A stretch of DNA of 64,000 nucleotides from Bolinopsis microptera. Taxonomy: Eukaryota; Ctenophora; Tentaculata; Lobata; Bolinopsidae. Shown here in pieces: positions 33,201 to 45,900 of this stretch. A program made the position numbers and the translations under genes. The first letter of the stretch is position 1. Each line of letters begins with the position of its first letter. The stretch covers positions 8,739,460 through 8,803,459 of the forward strand of contig NC_087083.1 in the NCBI RefSeq assembly GCF_026151205.1, in the 5' to 3' direction. The notes below the pieces were generated by a model that saw nothing but the letters and a program-made list of their open reading frames with translations, made no database searches and was not told the origin of the DNA.

Positions 33201-33469
33201 TCGGCCGGGTGGTGTAGGGGTTAGGTAAACACGCATGCATCTCAAGCAGGAAGGCGGGTTCTCAAAATCCGGTCGAATGCAGTCGGCCAGTTCCAAGCTG
33301 TGATTTGGTTAAGCTTTGGCTGGTGCTACCACTCTGGCTCGTAGGAGTAACCCCCTACTGTTAGTTAGTACCTCGGCACAAGTGGTTAGGGTTACCGAAA
33401 AGGAGTATAAGCACCTCAGGCCATCCCAACTTGTGGGAGAGACCTGCCCTTGTATTGTGTTATATACTA
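33201..33469 (+). mobile_element. tRNA-derived SINE, full length, with target duplication
   Basis: The head CGGCCGGGTGGTGTAGGGG (A-box) is followed by a B-box-like GGCGGGTTCTCAAAATCC, then a body with CCAAGCTGTGATTTGG that is shared with the SINE at 59834-60191. Flanks TTATATTATATTAATCAAT (left) and TTATATACTATTAATCAAT (right) are a target duplication of about 18 bp. The same insertion, truncated, is at 16071. Confidence 0.75.
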
Positions 33470-33613
33470 TTAATCAATTGCAAAGCTGATATTCATAAGG
33501 AGCAATGTATAAGTTCTAAGACTTAATGATGTTCAGCCCAAATAAAACTTTCGTTTGTTAGTTGGGCTAATCATCAAGGACACCTGATAGTTGCATTTCA
33601 CACATGATGTACG

Positions 33614-33658
33614 GTCCAACTAAAAGTTTGATTTATTACATACAACTTTTAGTTGGAC
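33614..33658. other. Hairpin 3' of the adhesion GPCR gene
   Basis: GTCCAACTAAAAGTT and AACTTTTAGTTGGAC form a perfect 15 bp stem around a 15-base AT-rich loop. It lies about 330 bases beyond the receptor stop codon, so it may be in the 3' UTR. The loop on the minus strand contains AATAAA, a possible polyadenylation signal. Confidence 0.5.
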
Positions 33659-33988
33659 TGTACTTTAATTTGTTTGAACAGCAATTGATTTTAAATTCTA
33701 TCATTAACAAAATCAGATAGTATATAAGAATAGTAGAAATCAAAAATGTTTACGGAAATCAATAAATCAAGATTGAAAGTGCCAAAAATCACACGTAATA
33801 AGAAAAATTCGTTCGCTTACACGTTTCTCTTGATCAGGTTTTTTTTTTTTTAATTCAAAATAAGCTTTGCCTTCAAAGTAGAGCACTCAAAAAAAGCTGA
33901 CTAACCACTCGATTGTTAATTCATCAAAAAATTAATCCACAAAACATTCAGCACGGTTGCAAAACTGACAATAACTAAAAGGGAAAAC

Positions 33989-36900
33989 TCAACAACTAGT
34001 GCTCATGTCTTCATCTCCATGGAAACCAGAGTCAGAAGCAATATCCGTTCTCCTCCGCGGGACTACAATAGATATGCCTGCTTCCGAGGGAACCATCCCT
34101 CCCTCCGCTTTCTCTACAAATTTCACCCACGAGTCACTACCTTGATTGAATATATCACTGACTTCCTCAACTGGACTGAACACATCGTTTGGGGTGTTTG
34201 CTCGGTTATGGTGATTACTGTGGTGTCCACTAGAATGTGTTGATTCGTCCACCAGTGAACCATGGGATTGTGCTTTGGAGAAAATGTTGTGGAAATGAGA
34301 TCGTCCGATGATGCTCAAGAAGTGGGATGACTTAGTATGTTCGAAGATGGTAGTGCCGGGCTCTTGAGACTTTCTGTTACAACGGGTGTTGTCATGGTGC
34401 TTTGCCCTCTTGCTCTTCTGAAATAGTTAATAATAATAGATAAAAGTTGGAGTTTATTATAATGCTTTTGCTTCAGTTTAAACTTAGAGCTACTGTCGAG
34501 TTATTCATATTCATATTCAAACTTTCTCTATTTAATTAATTAATTAATTTTGTTATGAAATTTAAATGTTGAAAATAGCAAGAAATTATTTTATTTTTTC
34601 ACACACCGATCACTAGGAACAGCAAATAAATAACTTAAAATCCTGGTCACCTAAAATACAGCACAATTCGAAATACGATTATCTCATTTGAGATTATATT
34701 TATATTCGTCGTTAATGTAAAAGAACACGCTTTTGAAAGAAGTAACACAGGAAAACCATACAAGTTATTTAATCTTTTAATCTCTGGAAATTGAACATCA
34801 CTCTATTTTAAAGTCATTAAACTAAAAACGAAAACGATTGGATGGAATAGTCCACGGTTTTAGAACACACGATTTTCATTTCTAGAACTGCGTCATTGGC
34901 TTCACACATGACTAATGACCAAGTTTATGAATTCATTTAGATGGACATACAAGCTCTTAAACTTAATTTATATTATAGCTTTATAGGCATAACCATGCTC
35001 ACACGCATCCAGTTTTGACAAACTTACCACCGTTGAAACGCTGTTAGTGTTACCAGAATTGCTGCTAGATGCACTTATAGTTTGACATTGTGGTTGTGAC
35101 TGTCGCTGTCGTGGAGCTATTACCTGTCTTTATTGTGGAAATGAACACTAGCAAGATGGTAATATATGCGATACATTTTTTACTTTCGAATTAAAACAAA
35201 AAGGTAACGGATCACAATGGACATTCCATATACTTTTTGTACATGTACATTTAATAAATTTTAAAAAACAATAAAAAACGAAGTATATTCGATACAAGTA
35301 CATACAAAGTAGCCAGCTTAATAGTTGTGAGGCAAGCCGAAAAGACATCATACATACAAGCGTGAAAGGCAAACATGGTCTCATGAATTTGGCAGCTTTG
35401 GCATTATATGAAAATAAGGTTAAATGATTATGATTCACTTGAATTTAATACGCATTTTTCCGTTTTGGAATTCAAATTTGATTAACAAAAGAGCAGCTCT
35501 GGAACCAAAATATTTTGACTACTTATACTTTTTATTACTTTTTCGTGATTTCATGGTCATGACTTGTATTGAAAGCTTCTTCAGTAGCTGGGCTAATGTT
35601 TTATGCCAGACCCAACTTGAGGTTTATAAGTCTAGACAATGCTATAATAATGTTCTGGCACGTCTTTGTGCCTCACTAATCTGGAATGCATTTGCGAAGT
35701 GTTCAACGCGGTGATCAGCCTCTCCTAAAAAAACACGGTGATCATTCATCAGAATCTTTGATCATTTGTATCTAACTTAACTCTTTCAGCTTTTGTAAAT
35801 GTAAGTCCCATATAAATTTCAATTCGCTTTTTAAATCTAAAAAAATGCTGTGATTATATATCTGCCCTGAGTCAAATCAAAAAGCAAGGAAAATTGTGTT
35901 ACCTTCAAGGTTTTGCTTTGTGGATTTTGTAAAAATTATTCTGACCAGTTTCATAAAGTTTAACTTTAAAGTCGTCGCCAATGATGACATCGATCTGGAA
36001 AATTATTGGTTGAATATTCTAAATATTTTTGGGAATCAATCGGCTTTAAGTTATTTTGATTAAGGCGGCCAATTATTTATAAAATTATATGTGTGAATGG
36101 CAATACACGTGAGATCGATATTCAAAAGTTCAATGTGGATGGAAAATGCATCATTCTGAGATTTCGGTTTTTATCACATCGAAATATATCCACCCCAACC
36201 GATAATACAGCCGATTTAAATGTAAAACACTCCACACAGCGTGATAAAAACAAAATCGATCACGATGACGTTCTAATAATCTTTGCACATGTATTCGCAC
36301 GTTCCACCATTATTACTAACCATCCAATTTTCAATACAGACAGAAAGAAAAATGTCATATGATCATATGTAGCAGGAACATTGTTTCGCTAAGTAGAAGA
36401 GATAATGGGAGGCCGACGGCCAGGCCCCCTCACAAAATAACAAACTGAATAAATAACTCTTTCAAGCTAAGATAAGGACACAATATTAAGAGAATAAGCT
36501 AAGATAAGGACACAATAAGCTAAGATAAGGACACAGTGTAGCGTCAATAAAACCAACACCAACAATACCTAAAGTTGAGTTTAGCAAGTATTTCTTGCGG
36601 ATCGATTCGGTATTGTATCGTTGTCTGAGACATTTCATGTGAGCGATTAAGAAGAAACACCTTATCAATGATAAGGTAATCACCTCTTCACCCCATCATT
36701 CTTAGCTAAAGACGATTAACACATGTTTTTGAAATCTCCTGTTACCATAAACTTTCGTATCACTTATATGTTTCATCAAGCCCCTTCCAGTTATATTTAT
36801 TGCTGACCGAAAGATCAGTGCCCCGGCTTTTAATTAAAACGATTCGACTTGCTCGATCAATGCCATTTTATATATAACTCTAATACCAACTTACTTTTCG

Positions 36901-39900
36901 CATATGAAGCTCCCCAAGCCCATGTCCCATGGAAGCAAAGGCATCCCCCATCTTCTCCATCTGGGATCCCTTGTATGCAGCCCGCCAGCAATTCTTAACT
37001 TCATCAGAAAGAACTACAAGAACAAGGAAGGTGATTGCTCCCTGAAGAAAAATCAAATAACAGTTAGCTAACTAGTTACGTAAATAAGCATTACTGGGAA
37101 TTTGGCAATCTAGCTTAAGCTAGGCACAGTTGGAACACCTGGGGCACAAAAACTAGTAAGTAGTAATGCACATTTAATTTTGCTCGCTTTTGTGTGGGGG
37201 TATTAGAAATGCGTAGCTTGGTAAGGTAATTCAAAAGTTCATTATCTGAAGCTGGTATTGTAAACTGTCAAAGGTATAACAAGTAAAACTGTGTTTGCCA
37301 ATGCGTTATAGAAAAATAGCATTCGTATAAGCTATTATATGCCAAATTTTGATTCGCAAATTTTTCGTAGGGTTTGTCTAACATAATTTGAAGAAGCTGA
37401 AGATAAGTAAATACACACCTGCATCCCGAGAACTATGTTGAAGACCCATTGTAATATCGTGCTGTAGTGTCCACCTGTGGTGTCCAAGATAACAAAGGGT
37501 GCCACCACCCAGGCGATACCCGTCGCTGTGGCTATCGAGCCAACTGCTTTCGCTTGTTTCTTCCAGAAGCTAGTTTGATCTTGAGACTTGCTGGTGCTTT
37601 GTCTCTTCGACTTCACCACCACTAGTGTCACTCTAAAATGTAGAGATTATAATTATAGTTATTGCACTATTATGAGTTTATCAGTTTTGTTTGTCTGTTT
37701 TTCTCACGTACAAAATAAACGTATATAATATATGGCATGGTCTAAAACGTTGCATTGTTTATGATCTTGTGATTTCCTATGCTAGTAATTGCTAAACAAT
37801 ATAGCTCATTTGTATTTCATTGTGGATTAAGCTACAATAATTACTGCTATTGTCTCTCGTGTCCTGCTAATTTACTAGGTTGCCGTTTGGTGTGAGCAAT
37901 AGCGAACAGCACGCACACTCCTTTGCCCCGTCAACCTATATCTAATCTATTCAAGGAGTGACAGCCATACTACACATTGAATTAGGATTCCATTAAATAT
38001 CAAATTAGTTTATTGTAAACTTGTTTATTCTGTAATAAATGGCATAAAATTTAAATTGTTGTTTAACTGAATTACCTGACGAAGAAGAATAGAGAAAAAC
38101 ACACCACCACATAGAGCGGTCCAAGGAAAAGGTACATAAGAGTGTTGGGTGTGTCTAGGAAGCAGACATTGTCAAACTCAAACCCTCCTCGGATATATTG
38201 GAATTGGATGTCTGGCATTTTGAAGTGGAGGACTACGCCAATGATCGGTGGAATTAGAGCAACAGCTGAGGAAGATAGGGTTGTAGTTGTCATTGAAGTA
38301 ATTGTGTTGATGTTGATGAACGTTGTGGTAATGTGTTCCATCTCAATAACAGTTAATAAGAAATAAAAATCTATTTAAAATAAGAAACTTACTATGTACA
38401 ATGATAGCACATTTAGTTGTGTAGTAATCTATCTTCTTGCCGTATGATTTTAAAGCTTGAACTGTTTGTCTATACATGGTCACACCTTCGGCCATCATCC
38501 AGCCAAACACTGACTGCAAAATAATTTGTATTTAATATAAAGGTGATTCAGGAAGGTATAGATATTTAGGATACAAAAATAAGATGTCTGTATTATATAA
38601 CGATTAAGCATTTAAATTAAGCATTTAAAAATATATTTTTTGAAGACTGGATAAAACTGCATTTATCCATATCATTCAAAATTGCTATGATCGAAATGAC
38701 ATGAGAAGAAATGCCTTTAAACAAATTTCTATTGTGATTGATTCTTACCAGCCACGCAAAGTGGGTGACAAATGTAGAAATGTAACATCCAGTGACGCTC
38801 CCAATAGTGGTCTCCAATGACAGGAATGCCAGATTCGCAATGATAGATGAAAATATTAAGCAGAGGTGAATTCGGATGATATCCCGATTTCTAAGTTTTC
38901 TGAAATTATGGTTTTCATGTTAGTGTGTAAAGAGAGTCATCACTGAAACATTCATAATTTAACTTCACTGGATATCATATAACTACCATGGGATTTAACT
39001 TGTTACGTCTGGTACTACTGTAAAAAATGAATTAATTCAATTCTCAAAGATAACTAGAATCAGGTATGCTATTCAAAAAATAAACGTTAAAAAGTTAACC
39101 TGAAAGGAATAAAGGCGATAGCAGTAGCAGATAGACATGCAACAGATATGGTGAGCATTATTTTCGTAGCTATACTCTGTGCTGGGTCTTCAATAAGATC
39201 CAAGCTAACCTGTCAATCAAAAAATCTTATTTCAAAATTCAAATAAATTTGACATCAATGTATTACAAATAAATTTACACAAAACCCAAATATCTACAAT
39301 ATTGCTTTAACATTGATAGGGTTTTGTTGCAGTTTATTTGATAGGATAATTTGCGATCAATAAGTTTCATCAAGGATCGACGCTATGAATCCACGATATT
39401 TGTTGATAAACATTTTACCAAAGATAACGAAGCTTACCAGAACTGCAAAACTGGTGAGATGCGTGGACTGACAAATCGTCTTTCTTCCATCACAAATTGT
39501 TGTAACTCCCTCAGTTAACCACTGTCCCGTTGACGGGTCCAAATAACGACATTGTGTTGTACTGGTATTACATTTAATTTTCAGAGGGAAACTCAAATTG
39601 ACATTAATGTTGTCGCTTTTGAACTCTGTCGTGATGCTTTTAACAGCTGTGCCGACCATTTTCTCTTTCGTTGTATTCTTTGGTGTGAACAGCTCCATAT
39701 CATCAAACAGGGAAAACCCAACATTCCCGTTAAATCCAGTCCCCTCGATCTAATATAGGATGAGATTAGTAGCTCAGATGAAAAAAATAAAAATATCTTT
39801 TGCATGCTTAATGTCAAAACAAATGCAATAAGTTTCATGCAAATAATCTCTACCAAAATGTCTATGAAATTTTCGGTCACTGCCTCAAGACGGTTGGGTA

Positions 39901-42900
39901 GATGGTACTTAAAAGCAACTTACTTTATTGTCTGTAAGGAAGTTACTGCCTCCTTTCAGTAAATCACTCCCAGTAACTCCATACATTTTAACACCTGCTG
40001 ATTCGATCATTCCCCCTGATTTAGCCAAGTTGATTGCGACTTTGTCAATAACTTTCCCAATGTTGGCTTTTTCCTCTTGACTGTTAAGAATAATTTAATA
40101 ATAATCTTTTTATCCCATAAGTCAACATATTTTCTCAAACCTGATAACCATTACAACGATAATCAAATTCGTCTTTCAGTCTTACCTCTTGGGTCCATCA
40201 GGTGAGTTCGTCATCACAGCAGAAACAACATTATTAGTATCTGATTTCGCTTTTGCAGATGATAAGTCAACATTGTCAAGAAAGCTATCAAGATCGGCAG
40301 CAAGTTCACTGGGATTCGCTCCTTTTAACATTTCTGGGTCTGTTTCCACACACCCTGATCCACCTGTGTACTGAAGCGAAATTATACATTTAGTAATCTA
40401 GTCATTCATGGATCAGCAAAACAAACTTATCAGTAAAAAAGTTATCAATTTATTCTGATTTTATACAAAAATAATACAAATCTCTACAAAGAAAATAAAT
40501 TTAGAATAATTTTTGCATACTCATAATTATGCAACTCAGTATATTTCTATACATAATTTCCAGTTATAAATATATCAAACAACAAAACCCTTAAAGCCTT
40601 AATTACCGGACATGTCATCAAACCGCAGGACTTCTTCGTTACTTCTCCATTTTTACAATCCACATATCGTAACCCTATTGCCCCATTGTTTCTTATGCAT
40701 TTAAATGAGCCAAAGGTTCCATGCTCAATCGTTTTAGCTTCAGTCATTCCTTTTTCTTCGTAAGTACAGTTGAAACGGCAGGTGCTGTAGTCTGTGTCTG
40801 TACTATACCTGAACACATTCCTCATGAGGATTGTAAAACTGAATCTAGTTAATAAAGATATCTGAGCCATGTTAAATTATCGGTTATCAACTATTGATGA
40901 CAAAATATTTGTGACTGCTATTTGGTATAAAAAAATGATTTTTGTAAATTGTTGAGCAACCAAACAAGTAAATCAACTTCTATTGAGCAATGTTCAAATG
41001 AGTACTAACCCCCCTAGCGAAGACGAACAACGCTTAGAACCACAAGTTCCATCAGAGCACATATCCAGCAGTGGACAATTCTCACCATCAAGGCATGATT
41101 CAAAGTAACACTCTGTGGAGCTTGAAACTGTATCTAAATCCGTTTCTTTAACAACAAATCTAACGCCATTCTTGCTAAAGGTTGTCTCGCTACAGGGTCC
41201 TGTTCCACAGCTACTGTGATCAATGTCTCCCCATTCACCATCAGAGTTGCAAATAACTGTCGCATGTGATTCGTTGTCTTCACTAATAGGGCAAAGGCTG
41301 GTTTGAGTCTCTCCAGCAAAAACTTGGTCGAAGGTGACGTTCCCTTTTAAAGGGCCAAGTTGAACTTCTTGTGCGCTACACTTGGGGGCAGGAGTACATG
41401 AGCCATAATCACGGACTATAATACTTCCAGAGCAACTGAGTTTAACTTCGCCTCCATATTGACAAGGAACAGAAACATTATCATCAACTTCAAAGGGTCC
41501 CTCTAAAGTGTACGGGTAATCAGTAGGAAAGTATTTAATATTATCTTCCTTATTCCAAGTCAGGTTCAAAGTTTTGGTCTTTCCCTCAGTCACACAAATC
41601 TGAAATGAATTAATAACTTGAATCATGAATGGCAAGAGGGCCAAATAATCTCAACCGTTTAGTGAATAGGTAAGAAAAAGAGATGAGATATTTAGATCCC
41701 GCTCATTTGATTATCTAACTTCTATTATAATATTGATTAATTGATAATTAATTAATAAATTGATAATGATTTTAGGGATAATATACGGTAGTAGAGACTA
41801 GGTAGGACAAGTGAAACTACTGTTTAGGAGGAAACGCGAGCTTTCAGTGTGCTACACTTCCATCAGGCTCAATAAGGCTTTTTAAACCAATTTCACAACT
41901 ACAATTGAATACATTTACACTACATTTACACTACCGGATATTAACCCTAAAATCATTATCTTATCATGAGACTGATAAAAAGCAAACCTCTCAAAAATCT
42001 CATAATAAATTAATAGAGATAGCATACCTGGTGAGTACACGTATTCTCTTCAACTGATCGTTTACCAGTGCATCCATCACATTTGATCGTAACAGACCCA
42101 TTACCGTATCCACAACTAACAACCATCTGAGGAGATATGGATGTAAATGTGTAGTAGAGAGGTTCATAACAACAAAATATCGTTAAATCTCCAGCTTATC
42201 TGTTGTTCGTAAAGTCGAAACTTTTGAAGGTTCAACTTTCGCCGGCCAAGCCCATATAATTTGCTGACAAAGTCAAATACAAACATAAAATGATAATCAA
42301 TGAGGAACACAATGCAAAATACTGTCCATACCTGGGATTTGGCAGACAAAAACTCTGAAACTTCAATAGATCCAATAGAAGTTCCCTCAAGCTCTTTAAC
42401 TTCGAATTCTAATATCTCTGTACTATCACATGGTAGTAAAGCTGAGCAGTTATCGTAGTTGATAGAGTAATCTTCAGAACACTGAGCCGTCCATTTTCCG
42501 TTTCCGCAGCAATTACCTTCGATATCGGCACCGTCCCTATTGATGGTAGTTGCATCATTTAAGAGTATAGCATTTGATAGCATTTAATTATAATATTGCG
42601 GAAATTGATGACAGTTTTTTTTAAATGTATCAAAATTTATTGCAAATTTAACTATTTGAAAACAAACTTAAATCAGTGAAAGTGTATTTACTTCAAGATC
42701 TGGAAAATCCTCGAATTGTTTGTGTAGGTAGAATCGTGAAGTCTTCCTTCCCTATTATAACACTGATAGAAGGGGCACTGTTCGCTTGATTCAGACTGTC
42801 TCCAAGTTCCGGCGTTGCATTCCCTATAAAGGGTTGGTCATTGTCAGTGATTTATTACATGTTTTTACAGCATTTTTTGCAATAACAGTTTATAAAAAAT

Positions 42901-45900
42901 ACATCTTACACGGGCAAGTGCATAAGTAGATCAAGTGCTAATAAATTAATTGCTTAAGTACAAGTACAAGTTTCATGACAAAAGTTATGGTTTTTTGTCA
43001 TACAAAATTTTAAAAGTTTTGGTTTCTTACCAAGAAGATTTCTTATCACTATTAACAGTACACGGGACATTCACTTTGTCGCCATATTCTCCCCGGTCCA
43101 GAAAAAAGTAACCATAGTCGTTTTGAGTGAATAGAGGTCCACAGATACCTGAAGAATCTGTTATCAAACGCCTATAATTTGTACGTTAAATAGACCAATA
43201 GATCATTGATGATGTCCCAAAACATGTGTCAAGGAGCTTTATATATCGATAAATGTTGTTAATGATGCATTAACTCAATATTAGAAAAAAATAGAAATAA
43301 AAATAAAGTTTAATTTTTTTGCTGAGTCCTCATGAACTGACCGGCCGTGTAGGTTATCAAGCTGCAGTCATTGACATTATCTTCTTTTAAATATACACTT
43401 TCAACTGAATCTGTCAGAGTTATCATGTGCATTACTGATTGGTTTTCACTTTCATTGACTCTCACGAACGTTTCTATTGTATCTTTCTGCAAATTTCATT
43501 TCGGTATTTAGGATTATAAGATTAATACATGAAAAATGACGGTTTCCAAAAACTTCCCTTTAAGAATTCAGTTAGTTTGAACATTTGATTTCTAAACAAG
43601 TTTCAGAAGCGTTAAAATTACCGGTGTCTGAATAAACAATCGGAAGCCATCTTGAGAAGTTTTGAATGTAAGCAAAGCTGTAATGTTATTCGAAAATCCT
43701 CCGTTACTTGAAAATTTGCATTGTGTATCCCTGAATGATTAAACAGATTATGACAAATCGTAAATACGTTTTATATTCTTAAAGTGAGTTAATCTTACTC
43801 ATAAGACAATTTGTAATCATACGGAAAAATAAACGGTAAAACACTTAACTTAGTGAATTAATTTGATTCATTATATCAAAACATATGCCCTTATAAAGCC
43901 CTATCCACATAGCCTAGTGAGCACTAGATGTACTGTGGCTCAAGTTGCAATACTTACGTGGTTGAATTCAACACGTTATCTTTCTTTGGCAAGGATCCTG
44001 TAAAATTATAACATAAGAATTGAAATGGTCAGTCGCAAAACTATAGTATTGGTACAATTTTGTTTGCATTTTGTGGATCTCCGATCTATATACTTATAGA
44101 TAACTGTATGACTGCAAGGCGATACATAAACTGCATCGTATGAACGCGCTGATAAACACTTTTGAAAGCGGTCATAATTGACAATAAGAAATGACTCACT
44201 GAATTGATGTGCCATAATTTTCTGGGTAGAAGGTTCTATGTTCATTCTGGTTGGCGGAAAAGTGTTGAAATGGCTCCTCTCCTCTTTTTCTGAACTATCG
44301 TCTGTAATCGCAGATGTTTTGATAACTATGTAAGCATGATCATAACGAAACCTATCTTTTGATAGTTTTTTAAAGACAAGATTAGAGTTTAACCTTAAAT
44401 TCTCAGTTATCAAGATTTTGTACTTGAATCCAAAGAAAATGTTTGTCTTAAAATTTCATTTCAGTAGTATATCAAAAGATTGTGTTGTGTATAATTACCT
44501 CCGCAAAATCCTTTCCACATGATAACATTATCAGTTGAGCAACTTTCCACCACTAGTTTATCGTTGTCAAGACCGCAACAATCTTTGAGATATTTGTCAA
44601 AATATACATAATATATATTTGATACAAGAGAAACGCCATTTTCAGACGTGAGGAGAGTTACCTCATACCTGAGTTAGGACTCCTCCAACTTCATTTAATC
44701 AATTCCTTTTGTAATGTGGTACATATTCCTAAATATGTGGTACATATTGATTAATCATAATAGCATAATTGACGTATAATTAACGAGGTTATAAGTTTTA
44801 AATGCTGGTTGCTGATGTTAGTTATCGAATAAAATATTACACATACTTTCATTCTTAAGACATTGTTCAATTTCACTCGTTGCTGATTCCTCCACCGATT
44901 TATCGTTGATGCAGTATCTCAATTCGACTGAAAAGAATTTTCAACAAAGTTTCAACAAGTTCAACAATGAATCATTGACTTTTTCCGTCGTTCCATACCA
45001 ATTATATGAGAATATGATAACTAACGAGAAACTCTGCACTTACCACGAATCATCATTCCATCGTTCCACACAAAATTTGCCGCAAAATTCACAGGTCCGC
45101 CTGCATCGCCATCGCTCAATTTGAAGAATTTTCCTTTACTGTTGGTTTTAGAATTAAATTCCTCTTGAATAAACATTCCCTCGCTTATGGCAACATTTGA
45201 GTATCGATTCAGTTGGATAGCATCTGGAAAGAAAAATGTTAGAAGTTTCAATAATATATTATCTGACATACTTGTTTGTTAGTTTGCTAAATATGATTTA
45301 GATCTTGGCTCTTAAATCCCTTTAAAAGTTTAAAGGCTGTATAACAATAAATTCTGACGCCTGAAACGTGAATAAAAAAGTATCAACGTAACTGTAAACA
45401 CAAACATGCATGATGATTGTGCGTTTGCTTCACCGGGCTTTAAGAAAATAAAACCATGGAGTTACATAAATAGATTTGTTTCATGGAAATATTTTAGAAA
45501 AACGATAGAGTCTTCACAAGTACATATCCGACTGAGGGAGACAAACTATCAATTGAACAAGGCCAAAAAGAGAAAACAAGAAAATAAGTAAAACTCGCAG
45601 ACCTGACGAGGAGTAGTCAGACAGGCTCATGCTATTGCTATAAGACACACTCAGCGGCATATACATACTCTTAGTCTTCTCCAAATTACGTAAGTTCTCC
45701 ATGTCAAAATCAACATTGTATGTGATATCTTTGAAGTTAACTAGCTGCCCAGATTCTATGTTTCCGAGTTCGTACCTTACAAATTTTGGTTTAAATGTTT
45801 ACTTCATTTTTGTAACATTTAAATATTGGCAGTAATTATGGTATAAGTCATATTATATTATATGCAATTAAACATTCGAAATTTTTAGAGCTAATTTAGC

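Larger units (their letters stand above)
26530..33210. repeat. Segmental duplication, copy 2, inverted with duplicated flanks
   Basis: Order along the plus strand: flank A in plus orientation (26530-26794), flank C inverted (26795-27000), gene exons 16 to 5 inverted (27319-32781), flank A inverted (32795-32968), flank C in plus orientation (32969-33198). The part of A corresponding to about 11638-11793 and the part of C corresponding to about 15838-16045 are therefore each present twice, in opposite orientations at the two ends. Junctions are at 26794/26795 and about 32968/32969. This is the pattern left when an inversion forms through staggered breaks that are filled in. Confidence 0.8.

Noticed and set aside
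11555-33210. Treating the two coiled-coil copies as a simple sequencing fold-back artefact
   Set aside because: The copies differ by a transposon with a clean target duplication, amino-acid substitutions, and breakpoints with duplicated flanks, which a fold-back read would not create. Merged haplotypes remain possible and are noted as a test.
34019-34243. Plus-strand frame opposite the receptor tail exon
   Set aside because: It is the antisense of a well-supported coding exon.
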